DNA from: CAVWUA01 sp963758025
Lineage (GTDB): Bacteria > Planctomycetota > Planctomycetia > Isosphaerales > Isosphaeraceae
Length of the DNA stretch: 64,000 nt
Direction of reading: 5' to 3'
NCBI GenBank assembly: GCA_963758025.1
Contig: CAVWUA010000016.1
Span: forward strand, 248,001-312,000
How positions within the stretch are numbered: the stretch's first letter is position 1; every line of letters starts with the position of its first letter. The notes under the pieces were generated by a model that saw only the letters and a list, made by a program, of their open reading frames with translations, was not told the DNA's origin and searched no databases. The translations under genes were made by a program, and so were the position numbers. Below are positions 27,351-40,123 of the stretch, piece by piece.

Positions 27351-30300
27351 CCCGCCCCGCGTTGGCGTTTCCGGTTCCCCCCGACGACGATTTGTCCCCG
27401 AAGTCCTCCAGGATCGGCTGCATGGATACCGAAGGTCGGAGCAAAGGCACGACATTCGGCCCGGGGAGTACCTCCGACGCTCACGAGGGTTCCGAGGAGA
27501 CGCTCCCTGACGAGCACGTCGCGCCGAAGGAGAAGCTGGACCTCACGGAGGTCGGCGACACGTCGTCCCCGGTCGGCGGGAATGCGTCGTTCATGCTGTG
27601 GGAACCGTCGCGGCAGGCCCCCGCGTCGAGCGTCTCGGTCGAGCAGTTCCTCGAAGGGCTGGCCAGCGTGGCGGTCCTGTCGAGCACCGAGCTGGACCAG
27701 GTTCGCCGGGACTTGACGTCGGACGCGATGGACCCGACGCAAAGCCTCTCGACGCTCGCCAGCACCCTGGTCGATCGGGGCGCCCTGACCGATTTCCAGG
27801 CGTCGGCGTTGCTGGAAGGGGGGCACTCGGGGCTGATCCTGGGGCATCACGTGCTGATCGGGAAGCTGGGGCAGGGGGGGATGGGGATCGTTTACGAGGC
27901 GATCGACCGCGAGCGGAACACCATCGTGGCCTTGAAGGTCCTGCCGAACGTCGATGCCTCCTCGCTCTACCGCTTCAAGCGGGAGTTTCGCGCCCACACT
28001 AACCTGTCGCACCCGAACCTCATCAAGCTCTACGAGCTGTTCTCACACGAGGATCGCTGGTACTACACGATGGAACGGGTCGTGGGGATTCCGTTTCTCG
28101 ACGCGATCCGCAACGGCCTGGGAGAGTGCGAGGGGAGGACGCGGGATGATCCGTCCCGGCCGCCCCCCTCGAACGAGCCGGACACCGTGCTCTGGTCCCG
28201 CGCCGACAACCGTTCCCGCCCCGAACCCCGGTCAGGTCGCCGGGTCGCCGACCTGGAACTGACGCGGGACCTGTTCCGCCAACTGGTGGACGGGTTGAAC
28301 ACGATCCACGACGCCGGTTTGCTCCACCGCGACATCAAGCCCTCGAACGTCATGGTCCGGCCGAACGGTCAGGTCGCGATTCTCGACTTTGGCCTGGTTG
28401 CCGACCTCGACCCGGAACTGGCCGACGACGTCGGGATCGTCGGCACGATCGAGTACATGTCCCCCGAGCAGGCCTCCGGCGGCTCGCTGACCCCGGCCAG
28501 CGACTTCTACAGCGCGGGGGTGATGCTCTACGAGGCGCTCGTGGGCCGGAAACCGTTCGCCGGCTCGTCGCGCCAGTTGCTCAAGGACAAGCAGCAGTTC
28601 GACCCGCCCGCGCCGATCGACTGCGTGCCGGACCTTCCCCGCGACCTGAACGACCTGTGCGTCGCCCTGCTCGACCGTCGGCCCGAGGCGCGGCCCTCGG
28701 GGGCCGAGGTGCTCGAACGGCTGGGCCGGGCGGAGCGCGTCGGCGGGTTCGCCGTGCCCGTCCCCTCGCGTTCCACCGTCGCGCTCGGCTTCGTCGGCCG
28801 GCACGACGAGCTGGCGATCCTGGCCGAAGCGTACCAGTCGATCCTGGCGGGAGGGACCGCCGCCGTCTTTCTCACCGGGCCTTCGGGATCGGGGAAGACC
28901 TCCCTGATCGCCCAGTTTCTGCGCGGGGTGCCCCCCGTCGATGCGCCGGTCGTCCTCACGGGTCGCTGCTTCGAGCAGGAATCGGTTCCGTTCAAGGCGA
29001 TCGACAACCTGGTGGACGAACTGGCGCGCTACCTCCGTCGCCTGCCGCACGAGGAGGCGGTGGCCCTCTTGCCCACGTCGGCCGCCGAGCTGGCCCGGCT
29101 CTTTCCGATTCTCCATCGCGTCGAGGCAATTGCCCAGCTTCCCTCAACCGGCCCCGCCGTGCTGAACCGCAAGGAGATGCGTCGGCGGGCCTTCGCCGGG
29201 TTCCGCGAGCTGCTGGAACGGGTCGGACGCACACGGCCCCTGGTCCTCGCGATCGACGACCTTCAGTGGGGCGACGTGGACAGCGCCTCGCTCCTGACCG
29301 AGTTGCTCTTGCCGCCCAACCCGCCCCGGCTGTTGCTCCTGTGCGTCTGTCGGAGCGAGTTCGCGGAATCCGGCGCGTGCCTCAAATCGCTCCGAAGCGG
29401 TTTGCGGGATCGGGAAACGTTCTGCAAGTGGTACGACCTCCGCGTGGATGCGCTCACTCTGGAGGAATCCCGGAAGCTGGCAACCCTGGCGCTCCACGCC
29501 GAGGGGGTCGAGCCGTCGCTGGATGTCGAGGCGATCGTGCGGGAGTCGGGCGGCAACCCGTACTTCGTCGTCGAGCTGGCCCGCCACGTCCGCGAGGATC
29601 GGGGTGTGCTGGCCCCGGGCTCCCGGGCCGGCCCTATCCACCTCGATGGCCTGCTTCAAGCGCGGGTGGAACGGTTGCCCGACCAGGCGCGGCGGCTTCT
29701 GAACGTCGTGGCGCTGGCCGGCCAGCCGATCTCGCAGCGCCTGCGCGTATCAGGCGGCGGGGCTTCAGGGGAACGCCTGGCCCGCCCTGATGGCCCTGCG
29801 CGAGGCGAAGCTCGCCAAGAGCAACGGCTTGCGGCTCGATGACGAGGTTCTCACCGCGCACGACCGTATCCGCGAGACCGTGCTCGGGACGATTCCGGCC
29901 GACGCCAAGCGGGAGATCCACCGCGGCCTGGCCCAGGCGCTGGAGGAGTCGGGGACGGCGGACCCCGATACCCTGGCCGTTCATTACGTCGGGGCCGAGG
30001 AGTACGAGCGCGCGGGAGACTATTACGAGGCCGCCGCCGACCGCGCCGCCGAGGCCCTGGCCTTCAGCCGCGCGGCGCAGCTCTACGACCTGGCCGACGC
30101 GCTGCGTCCCCTGGAAGGCGACGCCGCCCGGGTCTTCCGGCTGAAACACGCCGAGGCCCTGGCCAACGCCGGCCGGGGGGCCGAGGCCGGTCGCGCCTTC
30201 CGCGATCTGGCCGCGCAGGCGCCCGAGGAGGGGCGCGATCCGACCGACCTCCTCAAGCAGGCCGCCTATCAATTCACCATCAGCGGCGAGACCGAGGAAG

Positions 30301-31595
30301 GGCGCCGTCTCTATCGCTCGCTCCTGGCGGAGCAGGGCCTGACCCTGCCGACGTCGATGGGTCAGGCCCTGCGGCGCCTCGTGCTGGAGTTGGTCCGAAT
30401 CCGGCTGCGTGGAACCCGCTTCCGGCCACGCGATCCGGCCTCGATTCCGGCTGGCGACCGGGAACGCCTCGAATTGCTCTGGTCCGCGGCGAAGGGGTTG
30501 GGCATGTTCGACCCGATCACCTCTCAGGCCCTCCGGCTTCAGAGCCTGCGGCTCGCGTTCCGCATCGGCGATCCGCGCTGGGTGGCTCTGGGGCTCGTCT
30601 CTTACGCCGACATGCTCTCGTACCAGGGTTCGGCGACGGCTCCCCGCGTGGAACGGCTCCGGGCGCGGGCGAACGCGCTGGCACACGAATGCCACGATCC
30701 CTACACACTGGCGATGAACCTTCTCGAAGGGTCCTTCATCAACTTCCATTACCTGCGCTACAAGGCCGCGCTGGAGAGCATCGTTGAGGCCGAGGAGATC
30801 TTCGCCCGGGAGTGCCGGGGGGCGATCTGGGAGCTCGACACGTGTCACCTCATGGCCACCTGGAACCGGAGCCTTCTGGGCCAGTACGATCGCGCCGCGC
30901 GGGACTGGGAGCTGCACCGGCTCAACGCCTTCGAACGAAACGACCTCTACGCGATCTACGCCCTGGAGGTCATCATCGGGCCAATGCTCCGGCTGGTCCG
31001 CGACGAGCCGGAGGAGGCGCGCCGACAAATCCATGAGGTCATGAGCCGCTGGTCCGGAGCCGAATTTCAGCTCCAGCATCTGTTCGCGATCAACTACGAA
31101 TCGCTGATCGACCGTTACATTGGTGACGGCGCGGCGTCGCTGGAACGGATCAACCGCCACTGGAAGACGCTGACGCATTCGATGGCGTTTCGTTCGCAGC
31201 TCAGCCGGACGGCCTTGCTCCACGGCCGGGCGATCTCGGCCCTGATGGTCGCCCGGACTTCTCCCCGGCCGCGCCCCTTGCTGACCCTCGCTCGCCGCCA
31301 CGCCCGCCGCTTGCTCCGCGAGCGCTGGCTTTTCGCCGAGGCCGGAGCTCTGCAAATCCTTGGAGACGCGGACGCGATCGAGGGGTCTCGGGACTCGGCC
31401 ATCGAACGCCTGACCCGTGCCCTGGCGCTGCACGAAACGCTCGACCGGCCCATTGTCCCCGCGTCGCTCAAGCGGCGGCTCGGCGAATTGATCGGCGGGG
31501 AGCGGGGCCAGGCACTGCTGGCCGAGTCCGACGACGCCTTCCGCGCCCTGCGCGTGGTGGACCCGGAACGGATCACCCGCTCGGAACTCGGCTGA
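27347..31595 (+). CDS. Ser/Thr protein kinase fused to AAA ATPase and helical repeats (frameshifted)
   Basis: The first possible start at 27347 overlaps the previous stop; ATG 27422 with AGGA upstream is an alternative. The kinase domain (about 165-460) has LGQGGMGIVYEA, ALKVLP with the ATP-binding Lys, LLHRDIKPSNVMV and LDFGLVADL. It is followed by an AAA_16-type ATPase: GFVGRHDELAIL, the P-loop LTGPSGSGKTSL (about 510) and LVLAIDDLQWGD (about 633). The frame stops at 29842, while a shift near 29735-29750 continues as CAYQAAGLQGNAWPALMALR and runs to 31595 through TPR/MalT-like helices (ERAGDYYEAAADRAAEALAF). Reconstructed length about 1,416 aa. A cytoplasmic signalling hub. Input unknown; its coupling to a carotenoid gene hints at stress or light control. 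Confidence 0.8.
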
Positions 31596-31802
31596 CGGAC
31601 CGGCCCGGTCCGGAAAGAGACTGGGGTCTTTCTTTGCGGCCGATCGCAGGGCATCATGGTCCGGTTGACGCGGCCGGTCATCCGCCCGCCTGGACACGCA
31701 CCGGGCTCACACCCTCCTTTTGGAATCCAGGTGGCCGGTACGCTCCCGCCGTATGCCCGCGCAGGGCAAGAGCCTCTGTTATCGACGCATGGGAACTCTC
31801 CA

Positions 31803-33524
<1,722 letters not shown>

Positions 33525-33619
33525 CGCGACAATAACCCCTCGGCTTTGCGTTCTTTCTTCGCGACTTCGCGCCTTTTGCGAGAAACTTTTCCTCTTCCTG
33601 TACATCAAAGGGGCAACCC

Positions 33620-34339
33620 ATGAGATTCACCCTCGCCGTCGTCGGTTCTCTTCTCTCTCTCGCCTCGATCGGCCTTGCCGACGAGCCGACCAACCTCCCG
33701 AAAGCCTTCGTGGATGGCACCGGGCCGGGCTGGAAGGCGCTCGGCGAGGAGGATTTCGTCACGGTCAACGGCAACCCGGATACATGGACCTGGAAAGATG
33801 GCGTCGTCCACTGCACCGGGACCCCCGTCGGCGTGACGCGCACGCAGAAGCCGTACACGAACTTCGAGCTGGTGGCCGAGTGGCGGCACCTCAAGTCCGC
33901 CGGGAACTCGGGCATCTTCGTCTGGGCCCCGGAGGAGGCGCTCCAGGACCTGAAGCCCGGCTCGCTTCCGAGAGGTGGTATCGAGGTTCAGATTCTCGAC
34001 CACGGTTACGCCGAACAATTCGAGCAGAAGAACGGCAAGAAGGCGGACTGGTTCACCACCCACGGCGACGTCTTCCCGGTAGGCACTTCGAAGATGACCC
34101 CTTTCCCGCCGACCTCGCCGAACGGTTCCCGCAGCTTCCCGTCGAAGAACCTGAGCAAAGGGGTCAACGAGTGGAATCATTATTACGTGCGCGGGATCAA
34201 CGGAGAGATTCGCCTCTGGGTCAACGGCGAGGAAGTCTCCGGCGGTTCCGGCTGCACGCCACACGCGGGTTATCTCTGCCTGGAATCCGAAGGGGCCCCC
34301 GTCGAGTTCCGGAACCTGCGGATTCGAGAGCTGCCGTGA
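33620..34339 (+). CDS. DUF1080 (3-keto-disaccharide hydrolase) domain protein
   Basis: 239 aa; AAAGGGGC precedes the ATG. A signal peptide (LAVVGSLLSLASIGLA) is followed by one DUF1080 concanavalin-like domain: GWKALGEEDFVTVNGNPDTW, YTNFELVAEWRHLKSAGNSG, FVWAPEEAL, GGIEVQILDHGY and WNHYYVRGINGEIRLWVNG. Members of this family hydrolyse 3-keto-glycosides produced by oxidising enzymes. The usual length is met. It follows the esterase-gluconolactonase gene by 95 bases on the same strand and precedes a ceramidase-like gene. Confidence 0.9.
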   Translation: MRFTLAVVGSLLSLASIGLADEPTNLPKAFVDGTGPGWKALGEEDFVTVNGNPDTWTWKDGVVHCTGTPVGVTRTQKPYTNFELVAEWRHLKSAGNSGIFVWAPEEALQDLKPGSLPRGGIEVQILDHGYAEQFEQKNGKKADWFTTHGDVFPVGTSKMTPFPPTSPNGSRSFPSKNLSKGVNEWNHYYVRGINGEIRLWVNGEEVSGGSGCTPHAGYLCLESEGAPVEFRNLRIRELP

Positions 34340-34393
34340 ACCTCGGGCAGGCCGTTGCTCGATTTTGAACCTCATCCTTTGCCGGAGAACATC

Positions 34394-35932
34394 ATGACGC
34401 GACGAACGATGATGGGCACGCTGACGTTGTGCCTGCTAGCGTGTTCATCCGTTGGCCTTGCCCGGGACGAGCAGGGGGAGGCGCCGGTGTTCCGGGCGGG
34501 CTTCGCCGAACGGGACATCACGCCCGAGATCGGCATGGAAGCGCCGGGCGGTTACGGAAAATCGTATCACCGGACGATCCATGACCCGTGCAAGGTCCGC
34601 GCGTCGGTCTTTGACGATGGCCGGTCGAAGGTCGCGATCGTCGGCATCGATGCGCTCGGCATCCGGCGCGATACGGTCGTCAAGGTGCGTCAGGCCATCG
34701 AGTCGAAGACCGGGATTCCCGCCGATTCGATCCTGATCGGGGCCTCCCACTCCCACTCGTCGGGGCCCATCGTCTGGATCATGCCCGGGGAATACGATCA
34801 TGCCTCGCCACTCGTGCAGAAGCTCGCGTACGAAAATTCGACGAACGTGAATCCCGAATACCTCGCCCGGGTCGAGCAGGCCCTGATCGACGCGGTGTGC
34901 GACGCGCACGACCATCGCGTGGACGCCCGCGCGGGGGTCGGCAGCGGCACGGAAGACACCGTCGCCTTCAATCGCCGCTTCCTGATGAAGGATGGCCGAA
35001 CGGTCACGCATCCGGGCCTGGGAAATCCGGAGATCGTCAAGCCGGCTGGGCCGGTGGACCCGGCCGTTGGCGTGATCGGCGCGTGGGATGCCAAGGAGCC
35101 GAACAAACTTCTCGGCTGCATCGTCAACTTCGCGTGCCACGCCACGACCAGCCCGGGCGGCATCTCCGCCAATTACATCAACTATCTGGAAAAGGCGATC
35201 CAGGGGTATTACGGCAAGGATTGCGTCGTGGTCTTCCTGGCCGGTGCCTCGGGCGACATCACCCAGGTCAACAACCAGAGCCCCTACGTGTACCCGAGCG
35301 GTGACCGCTGGGCGCAGCTCGTCGGCGGCAAGGTCGGCGCGGAGGCCCTGAAGGTCTTGCTGACGATGGAGCCGGGCATCCTGACTCCGGTCGCGGCTCG
35401 CACCAGGGTTCTGGAGATCCCTCGTCGCGTCCCGGCGCCGGAGCGCGTGGCGAAGGCCAAAGAGATCGTCGAGGGGGACAAATCGAAGGTGGATGCCGCC
35501 GAGTGGACGTTCGCCAAGGAGACGGTCATGCTCGACGCGCTCTTAGAGAAAGAGCCGACCGCCGAGGTCGAGGTGCAGGTCGTTCAGGTCGGACCGGCGG
35601 TCTTCGTCACGACGCCCGCCGAGTACTTTTGCCGGTACGGCCTGGAGATCAAGGAAGGGAGCGGATTCCCGTTCACCTTCCCGGTTTCCCTGGCCAACGG
35701 CTGCGTCGGCTATGTGCCGACGGAGGACGCCTTCGGCCCGCACGGCGGCGGGTACGAGACCCGGCTGACCAGCTACAGCAACCTGGAGATCACCGCCGGC
35801 ACCCAGATGCGTGACGCCGGGATCGAGCTGGCCCGCCAGCTCAAGCCGGGAGCCGTTCCCGAGCCGACAGAGCGACCCCCCTTCCAGGGCACGCCCTGGG
35901 CCTACGGCAACGTGGCGCCTCAAAAGGAATGA
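34394..35932 (+). CDS. Neutral/alkaline non-lysosomal ceramidase-type secreted protein
   Basis: 512 aa from ATG 34394 (GGAG seven bases upstream). Signal peptide TMMGTLTLCLLACSSVGLA. The fold is recognised by FRAGFAERDITPEIG, IVGIDALGIRRDTV, ILIGASHSHSSGP with the zinc-binding HSHS, VNFACHATTSPGG and VVFLAGASGDITQVN. These match the N-terminal domain of the neutral ceramidase family, which in planctomycetes occurs as many secreted paralogs of unclear substrate. The C-terminal part includes PAEYFCRYGLEIKEG and ANGCVGYVPTEDAFGPHGGG YE. Likely an amidohydrolase outside the cytoplasmic membrane. Confidence 0.85.
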   Translation: MTRRTMMGTLTLCLLACSSVGLARDEQGEAPVFRAGFAERDITPEIGMEAPGGYGKSYHRTIHDPCKVRASVFDDGRSKVAIVGIDALGIRRDTVVKVRQAIESKTGIPADSILIGASHSHSSGPIVWIMPGEYDHASPLVQKLAYENSTNVNPEYLARVEQALIDAVCDAHDHRVDARAGVGSGTEDTVAFNRRFLMKDGRTVTHPGLGNPEIVKPAGPVDPAVGVIGAWDAKEPNKLLGCIVNFACHATTSPGGISANYINYLEKAIQGYYGKDCVVVFLAGASGDITQVNNQSPYVYPSGDRWAQLVGGKVGAEALKVLLTMEPGILTPVAARTRVLEIPRRVPAPERVAKAKEIVEGDKSKVDAAEWTFAKETVMLDALLEKEPTAEVEVQVVQVGPAVFVTTPAEYFCRYGLEIKEGSGFPFTFPVSLANGCVGYVPTEDAFGPHGGGYETRLTSYSNLEITAGTQMRDAGIELARQLKPGAVPEPTERPPFQGTPWAYGNVAPQKE

Positions 35933-35961
35933 TCGCTTGTCTAGGCATGGATCATCGCCGT

Positions 35962-38324
35962 TCAGCGCCGGAGCTTGTCCGGCCGGGCATCGTCCGGCAG
36001 GCGGAGCCGCTGGCCCGCAATCAAGGAGATCCGGCCGTCGAGGACCTTCAGGTTGAGATTGCGGATCTCCTCGTCGCGGTGCGCATCGCCCAGGGTATCC
36101 CGGGCGATGCTCCGCAGCGTCTCGTGCGGCCGGACGATGTGATAGGCGGGCTCGTTCTCCGGCTCTGGCTCCGGGGCCGGTTGCTCCTCCGCCGGAGGAT
36201 TGAACGACGGCGATCCGCTCGGCAGCATGACCAGCATGTCCGACTGATTTCTCGCGCGGGACATCTGGCTGTCGCGCCGGGCCGTGGGTGAGGCCTGGTT
36301 GACGCTGGTGGGTGAAGGACGCTGGTCTCCTCGCACCTCACTCAGGGGTTCCTCGACCGTCGAGCGGTCGAGAGCTTCCAGCGGCGGCACGCGGATCGTG
36401 GTGCCGACGTACAGGATCTTCGGGTCGGGCACGAGATCCTCATTCGCCTTCCAGAGCGCTTGCCAGAACCGGCCTGAGCGGTAGTAGAGCCGGGAGATCG
36501 TCCAGAAATTCTCTCCCTTCTGGACCTTGTGCAAGAGCGGCTCGATCTGGTACGGCTCGGCCGTCGTGGTCTCGTCCTTCGCGGAGTTGCCATCGGAGGC
36601 CACCGTCACGGCGGGTCGAGGCGGGCTGGCGGCACTCACGTCCAGCGGCACGCTCTTGCCGGCATTCGGCAGCGGGATGAGCGAGTCGGTGGACTCGCCG
36701 CCGGGATTCGCCGTGGCGGTCGACCGCGGCGAGGGGGGTGGCGCGAATGCGGGAATCGCCGGTCGAGGCGCTGCCGCGTCCTCCGTGGGCGTGGCCGGGG
36801 CTGGTTCGTTCGCCGTTGTCGGCGGGAGGGCCTGAGGTGCCGGCAGTTCGGTCGGCGGCGGCTCGTGCGGAATGGCCGGTGCGGGCGTTGTGATGGAGGC
36901 TTCCGGAGCCGGTTCGGCGACCGGCGGTTCCGTCGCGGTGACGGGCGGTTCCGGCGCGGCAATCGTTGGATCCGGTGCAGCCTCTGGCCGTTCCGGCGCG
37001 GTGATGGTGGGTTCCGGGATGGTCGGAGCCTCCTCGACGGGAGCCGGAGGGACCCTTTCAGGTAGCAGCGACAGCGACGGCGCGGGCATCTCCGCGACCG
37101 ATTCTGCCAGCGTCGGTGGTACTGCCCCATCCCCTTCCGGTTCCGTCGCGGTGACCGGCGGAGTGAATGCCGAGGGGTTGACCGGCGGTTCGCCGGACTC
37201 CGTCGGCATCTCCGTCGGCGGCTCCAGGGCGCCTGGCTCGGCTGGCGCGACGGGCTCGGGTGCCGGCTCGGATGTGGGGAACTCTTCTTGATTGTTCGGC
37301 AAGAGGGGCATCGTGGGGGGAGCCGTTCCGATGGCCGTGGCTTCATCCGGAACCGGAGTCTCCTCGGCGGGATCGGGCAGCCCCTCGTCGGGCATCGCGG
37401 GCAGGGGAGGGACGAACCCCTCCGAGGCATTGACCGCCATCGCCAGGTGGTCTCTGAGGGGGCTCTCGGGTTCCAGCGCCGGGACGGGGGGCGAAGTCGG
37501 TTCCGGGATCGAGGCGGGTGAGGGCTTCACCGGCGTTGGGGTCAGTTCCGTGATCTCGTGCTCGGGAGACGGTGATTCGGCAATCTGAGGCGTTGTTTCG
37601 TCGTCTGTCGAGGGGGCCGGCACGACGACGTGAGGCGTCGGTTTGGACGGCTTCACGGCTGGCTTGATCGGCTTCTTTTGATGGGAACGGGATGGCAGGG
37701 CGTCGCGGCCAGCTTGGAATTCGATTTGCCGGAAGGGGCGGCGGTCTGAGCCTTCGCCACCTTGTCACCCGCCTGATCCTTGCCCTTGTTCCGGACCAGG
37801 ACGGCCAGCAGGATCACGAACGAGAGCAAGGCCGCCAGGCCGATCCGTGTTTCTTTCTTGCGGAGTCCCGCGATGATTTGCTGACGGCCTCGTCTCCGGG
37901 GGAGCGGTGTCTCCACGGAATCGGGGGCCTCATCATTGTTCCCGGGCGCATCCGGCTCGGAACCAGGCTCCGTCTCCGCTCGATGCTTCGACTTCTTCTT
38001 GCGCAGAGCCCCCAGAGAGAACTTGCGGCGCGTCCTCGGTTCCGACGTGCCCGCATCGGCAGGGTCGGGGGACTCCGGGTCGCCAGGCCCCTCGTCCTCC
38101 TCGCCCACGCGGCGCTTCTTTCTCAGAGCGCCCAGGTGAAACCGCGAGCGTCGGGGTTCAGGTTCCCCTTCGTCAACCCGATGGTCGGGCGACGTGGACT
38201 CCGATTCGTTGGACGTGGTGCCGGGAAAGGTGAAGGCCGGCCCGAAGGTCACGGGCGGGGCTTCGGCCTCTTGCGGGTTGACCCCGTCGGCGGGGACGTC
38301 TCCGGTCCATTGGGTCTCATACAT
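35962..38324 (-). CDS. LysM-domain envelope protein with long Pro/Glu linker (frameshifted)
   Basis: From ATG 38324 (GAGGG upstream) the N-terminal part has two HLGALRKKRR/SLGALRKKKS repeats, then one transmembrane helix (IGLAALLSFVILLAVLV). The frame is lost near 37680-37700 (an AAAAGAAG stretch) and the second frame continues KKPIKPAVKPSKPTPHVVV, a very long Pro/Glu/Ala-rich linker of about 300 residues, then LysM 1 (LLHKVQKGENFWTISRLYYR) and LysM 2 (AYHIVRPHETLRSIARDTLG). Reconstructed length about 785 aa. The N-terminus is cytoplasmic, the rest periplasmic, and LysM binds peptidoglycan-type glycans. It overlaps the end of rsmH by 76 bases, so the two are probably co-transcribed. Confidence 0.75.
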
Positions 38325-39208
38325 CGCTCGGCGACCCTCAGTTTTGCGCTCCGTGCACGGGGGTTGAGCTGGATTTCCTCGGCTGTCGCCGTGACGGGTT
38401 TCCTGGTCAGGACGTGCAGCTCGGGATTGTCGCGGAAGGCCCGCTTCACGCGGCGGTCTTCCAGCGAGTGAAAGCTGATGATCGCCGCGCGACCGCCGGG
38501 CTTGAGCCACTCGGGCAACCGCTCCAGGGCGGTGTCGAGCCGTTCCAGCTCGGCGTTGACCCGGATCCGGAGCGCCTGGAAGACGCGGGTAGCCGGGTCG
38601 ATCGGTCCCCATTTGCCGGGGATGCTGCGCCGGACGATCTCAGCGAGCCGCGCGGTGGTGGTGATCGGCTCGACCTTGCGGGCCTCGACGATCCGCCGCG
38701 CCACGCGACGGCTGTAACGCTCCTCCCCATAATGAAAGAACAGGTCCGCCAGTTCCTCGGCCGACAGGCGATTGACCAGGTCGGCGGCCGTCAGGTCCGC
38801 CTCGGGATCGTACCGCATGTCGAGAGGGCCATCCCGGGTGAAACTGAACCCGCGATGTGTCCAGAAGAGTTGATCGGAAGACAGACCCAGGTCGAGCAGG
38901 ACGCCATCCACCGGCCCCAATCCCAGTTCATCGAGCACCTCGTCCAGGTCGTCGTAAGCGGACCGCGCCAGCGTCACGGGCAACCCCTGGGTCGCGCGTT
39001 CGGCCAGGGCGAGCATCTCCGGGTCGCGGTCCAGGCCGATGATTCGTCCCTCCAGCCCGACCCGCGCCGCCAGGGCCGCCGCATGTCCACCAGCACCCAC
39101 GGTCCCATCGACGAGGACCATGCCGGGCTGGGGATGGAGCCCCGCGACCACCTCGTCCAGCAGGACGGGCCGGTGGACCGGACTCGGCGACGGTTCCTCG
39201 GGGGGCAC
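38249..39208 (-). CDS. rsmH: 16S rRNA (cytosine1402-N4)-methyltransferase RsmH
   Basis: 319 aa starting at GTG 39208. The start HRPVLLDEVVAGL with DGTVGAGGHAAAL (SAM binding), then DRDPEMLALAE, GVLLDLGLSSDQL, RGFSFTRDGPLDMRYD and ISFHSLEDRRVKRAF are the full RsmH (MraW) signature. It methylates N4 of C1402 in 16S rRNA in the cytoplasm. The family tail VLTRKPVTATAEEIQLNPRA is present. In most bacteria rsmH sits with mraZ and ftsL in the division cluster. Here a LysM protein takes the ftsL place and no mraZ is upstream. About 200 bases separate it from the next gene upstream. Confidence 0.95.
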   Translation of the reverse strand: MPPEEPSPSPVHRPVLLDEVVAGLHPQPGMVLVDGTVGAGGHAAALAARVGLEGRIIGLDRDPEMLALAERATQGLPVTLARSAYDDLDEVLDELGLGPVDGVLLDLGLSSDQLFWTHRGFSFTRDGPLDMRYDPEADLTAADLVNRLSAEELADLFFHYGEERYSRRVARRIVEARKVEPITTTARLAEIVRRSIPGKWGPIDPATRVFQALRIRVNAELERLDTALERLPEWLKPGGRAAIISFHSLEDRRVKRAFRDNPELHVLTRKPVTATAEEIQLNPRARSAKLRVAERCMRPNGPETSPPTGSTRKRPKPRP

Positions 39209-39403
39209 GGCAAAGGCTCGAAGGACAATAGGGACATGACGCGCGGCGGAACCCGGATGAGCGACGATCTTCCGGCGACTATAACGCCCCCGTCAGATCG
39301 GTCAAGGCCGGCTCGCCTCGGGAGAGGTTGTCAAGATCGGGCCGGTCCTGGTACACAACATCGACTGATGTTGTCGGTCGAGTTGAGGTTCCATCCGGCG
39401 CCG

Positions 39404-40123
39404 TCACCGAATCGCCGGATAGTGCCGGGCCAGCCGCGTGGGGGAGACCCCGACGGCGGCGAGCGCGGTGAGGGTCCAGTTGCGGAGGGTCTGCCGGAGG
39501 ATTCCCTGGCGCCGCCAGCGCCGGGGGGAGACGTGAATCCGGCTCGGGAGCAGGGCGAGGCGGCCGAGTCGGCGGAGCCGCAGGGCGATCAGGACGTCCT
39601 CCATCAACGGCGTTTCCGGGAACCCGCCGACCCGATCGAACGCCCAGCGCGAGACGAAGAGGCCCTGGTCGCCATACGGCACGCCGAGCACCCCGGCGCG
39701 GAGGTGGGCGGCGGCGTCGATCGGGCGGAAGAGGGGGTCGGGGGCCTCGACCCGCATGCGGAAGCAGCCGCCAGGTACGGCGGGGTTCCGCGCGAGGAAG
39801 TCGCGGAGCCGGTCAACCGCCCCGTCCTCCAACCAGCAATCGGCGTGCAGGAACAGGAGCACGTCTCCCGAGGCGGCCCGCGCGCCGGCGTTCTGCTGCA
39901 CGCCCCGGCCCCGGCCGGATCGCAAGACCCGCACCCCCGGCGTCGCGGCGGCGGTCGCCCGCTCCGCCGTGCCGTCGGGACTCCCCGCATCGACGACCAG
40001 CACCTCGTCGGCCCCCTGACGCGCCAGGCGCTGGAGGGTCGCGGCAATGGTCGCCGCCTCGTTCCAGGTCGGGATGATGACCGAGACCCGGACCCGCCGC
40101 CGCGACGTTCGCGAACGGCTCAA
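39404..40123 (-). CDS. TIGR04283 family glycosyltransferase
   Basis: 239 aa. The likely start is a TTG at 40123 that overlaps the stop of the upstream gene (TTGA), so translation is coupled. GT-A fold: VSVIIPTWNEAATIAATLQR, DEVLVVDAGSPDGTAE with the nucleotide-binding Asp, LLFLHADCWLEDGAV (DxD-like HAD), GVPYGDQGLFVSRWAFDRVG and MEDVLIALRLRRLG. This pattern is that of the TIGR04283 group of GT2 enzymes linked with arsenosugar or lipid-linked glycan synthesis. The tail WTLTALAAVGVSPTRLARHY is typical. Substrate cannot be told from the context. Confidence 0.82.
   Translation of the reverse strand: MSRSRTSRRRVRVSVIIPTWNEAATIAATLQRLARQGADEVLVVDAGSPDGTAERATAAATPGVRVLRSGRGRGVQQNAGARAASGDVLLFLHADCWLEDGAVDRLRDFLARNPAVPGGCFRMRVEAPDPLFRPIDAAAHLRAGVLGVPYGDQGLFVSRWAFDRVGGFPETPLMEDVLIALRLRRLGRLALLPSRIHVSPRRWRRQGILRQTLRNWTLTALAAVGVSPTRLARHYPAIR

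Noticed and set aside
29634..31697. A 687-residue open frame on the minus strand
   Set aside because: It is antisense to the helical half of the kinase-ATPase. That plus-strand frame has consistent TPR-like helices, so it is the real one.
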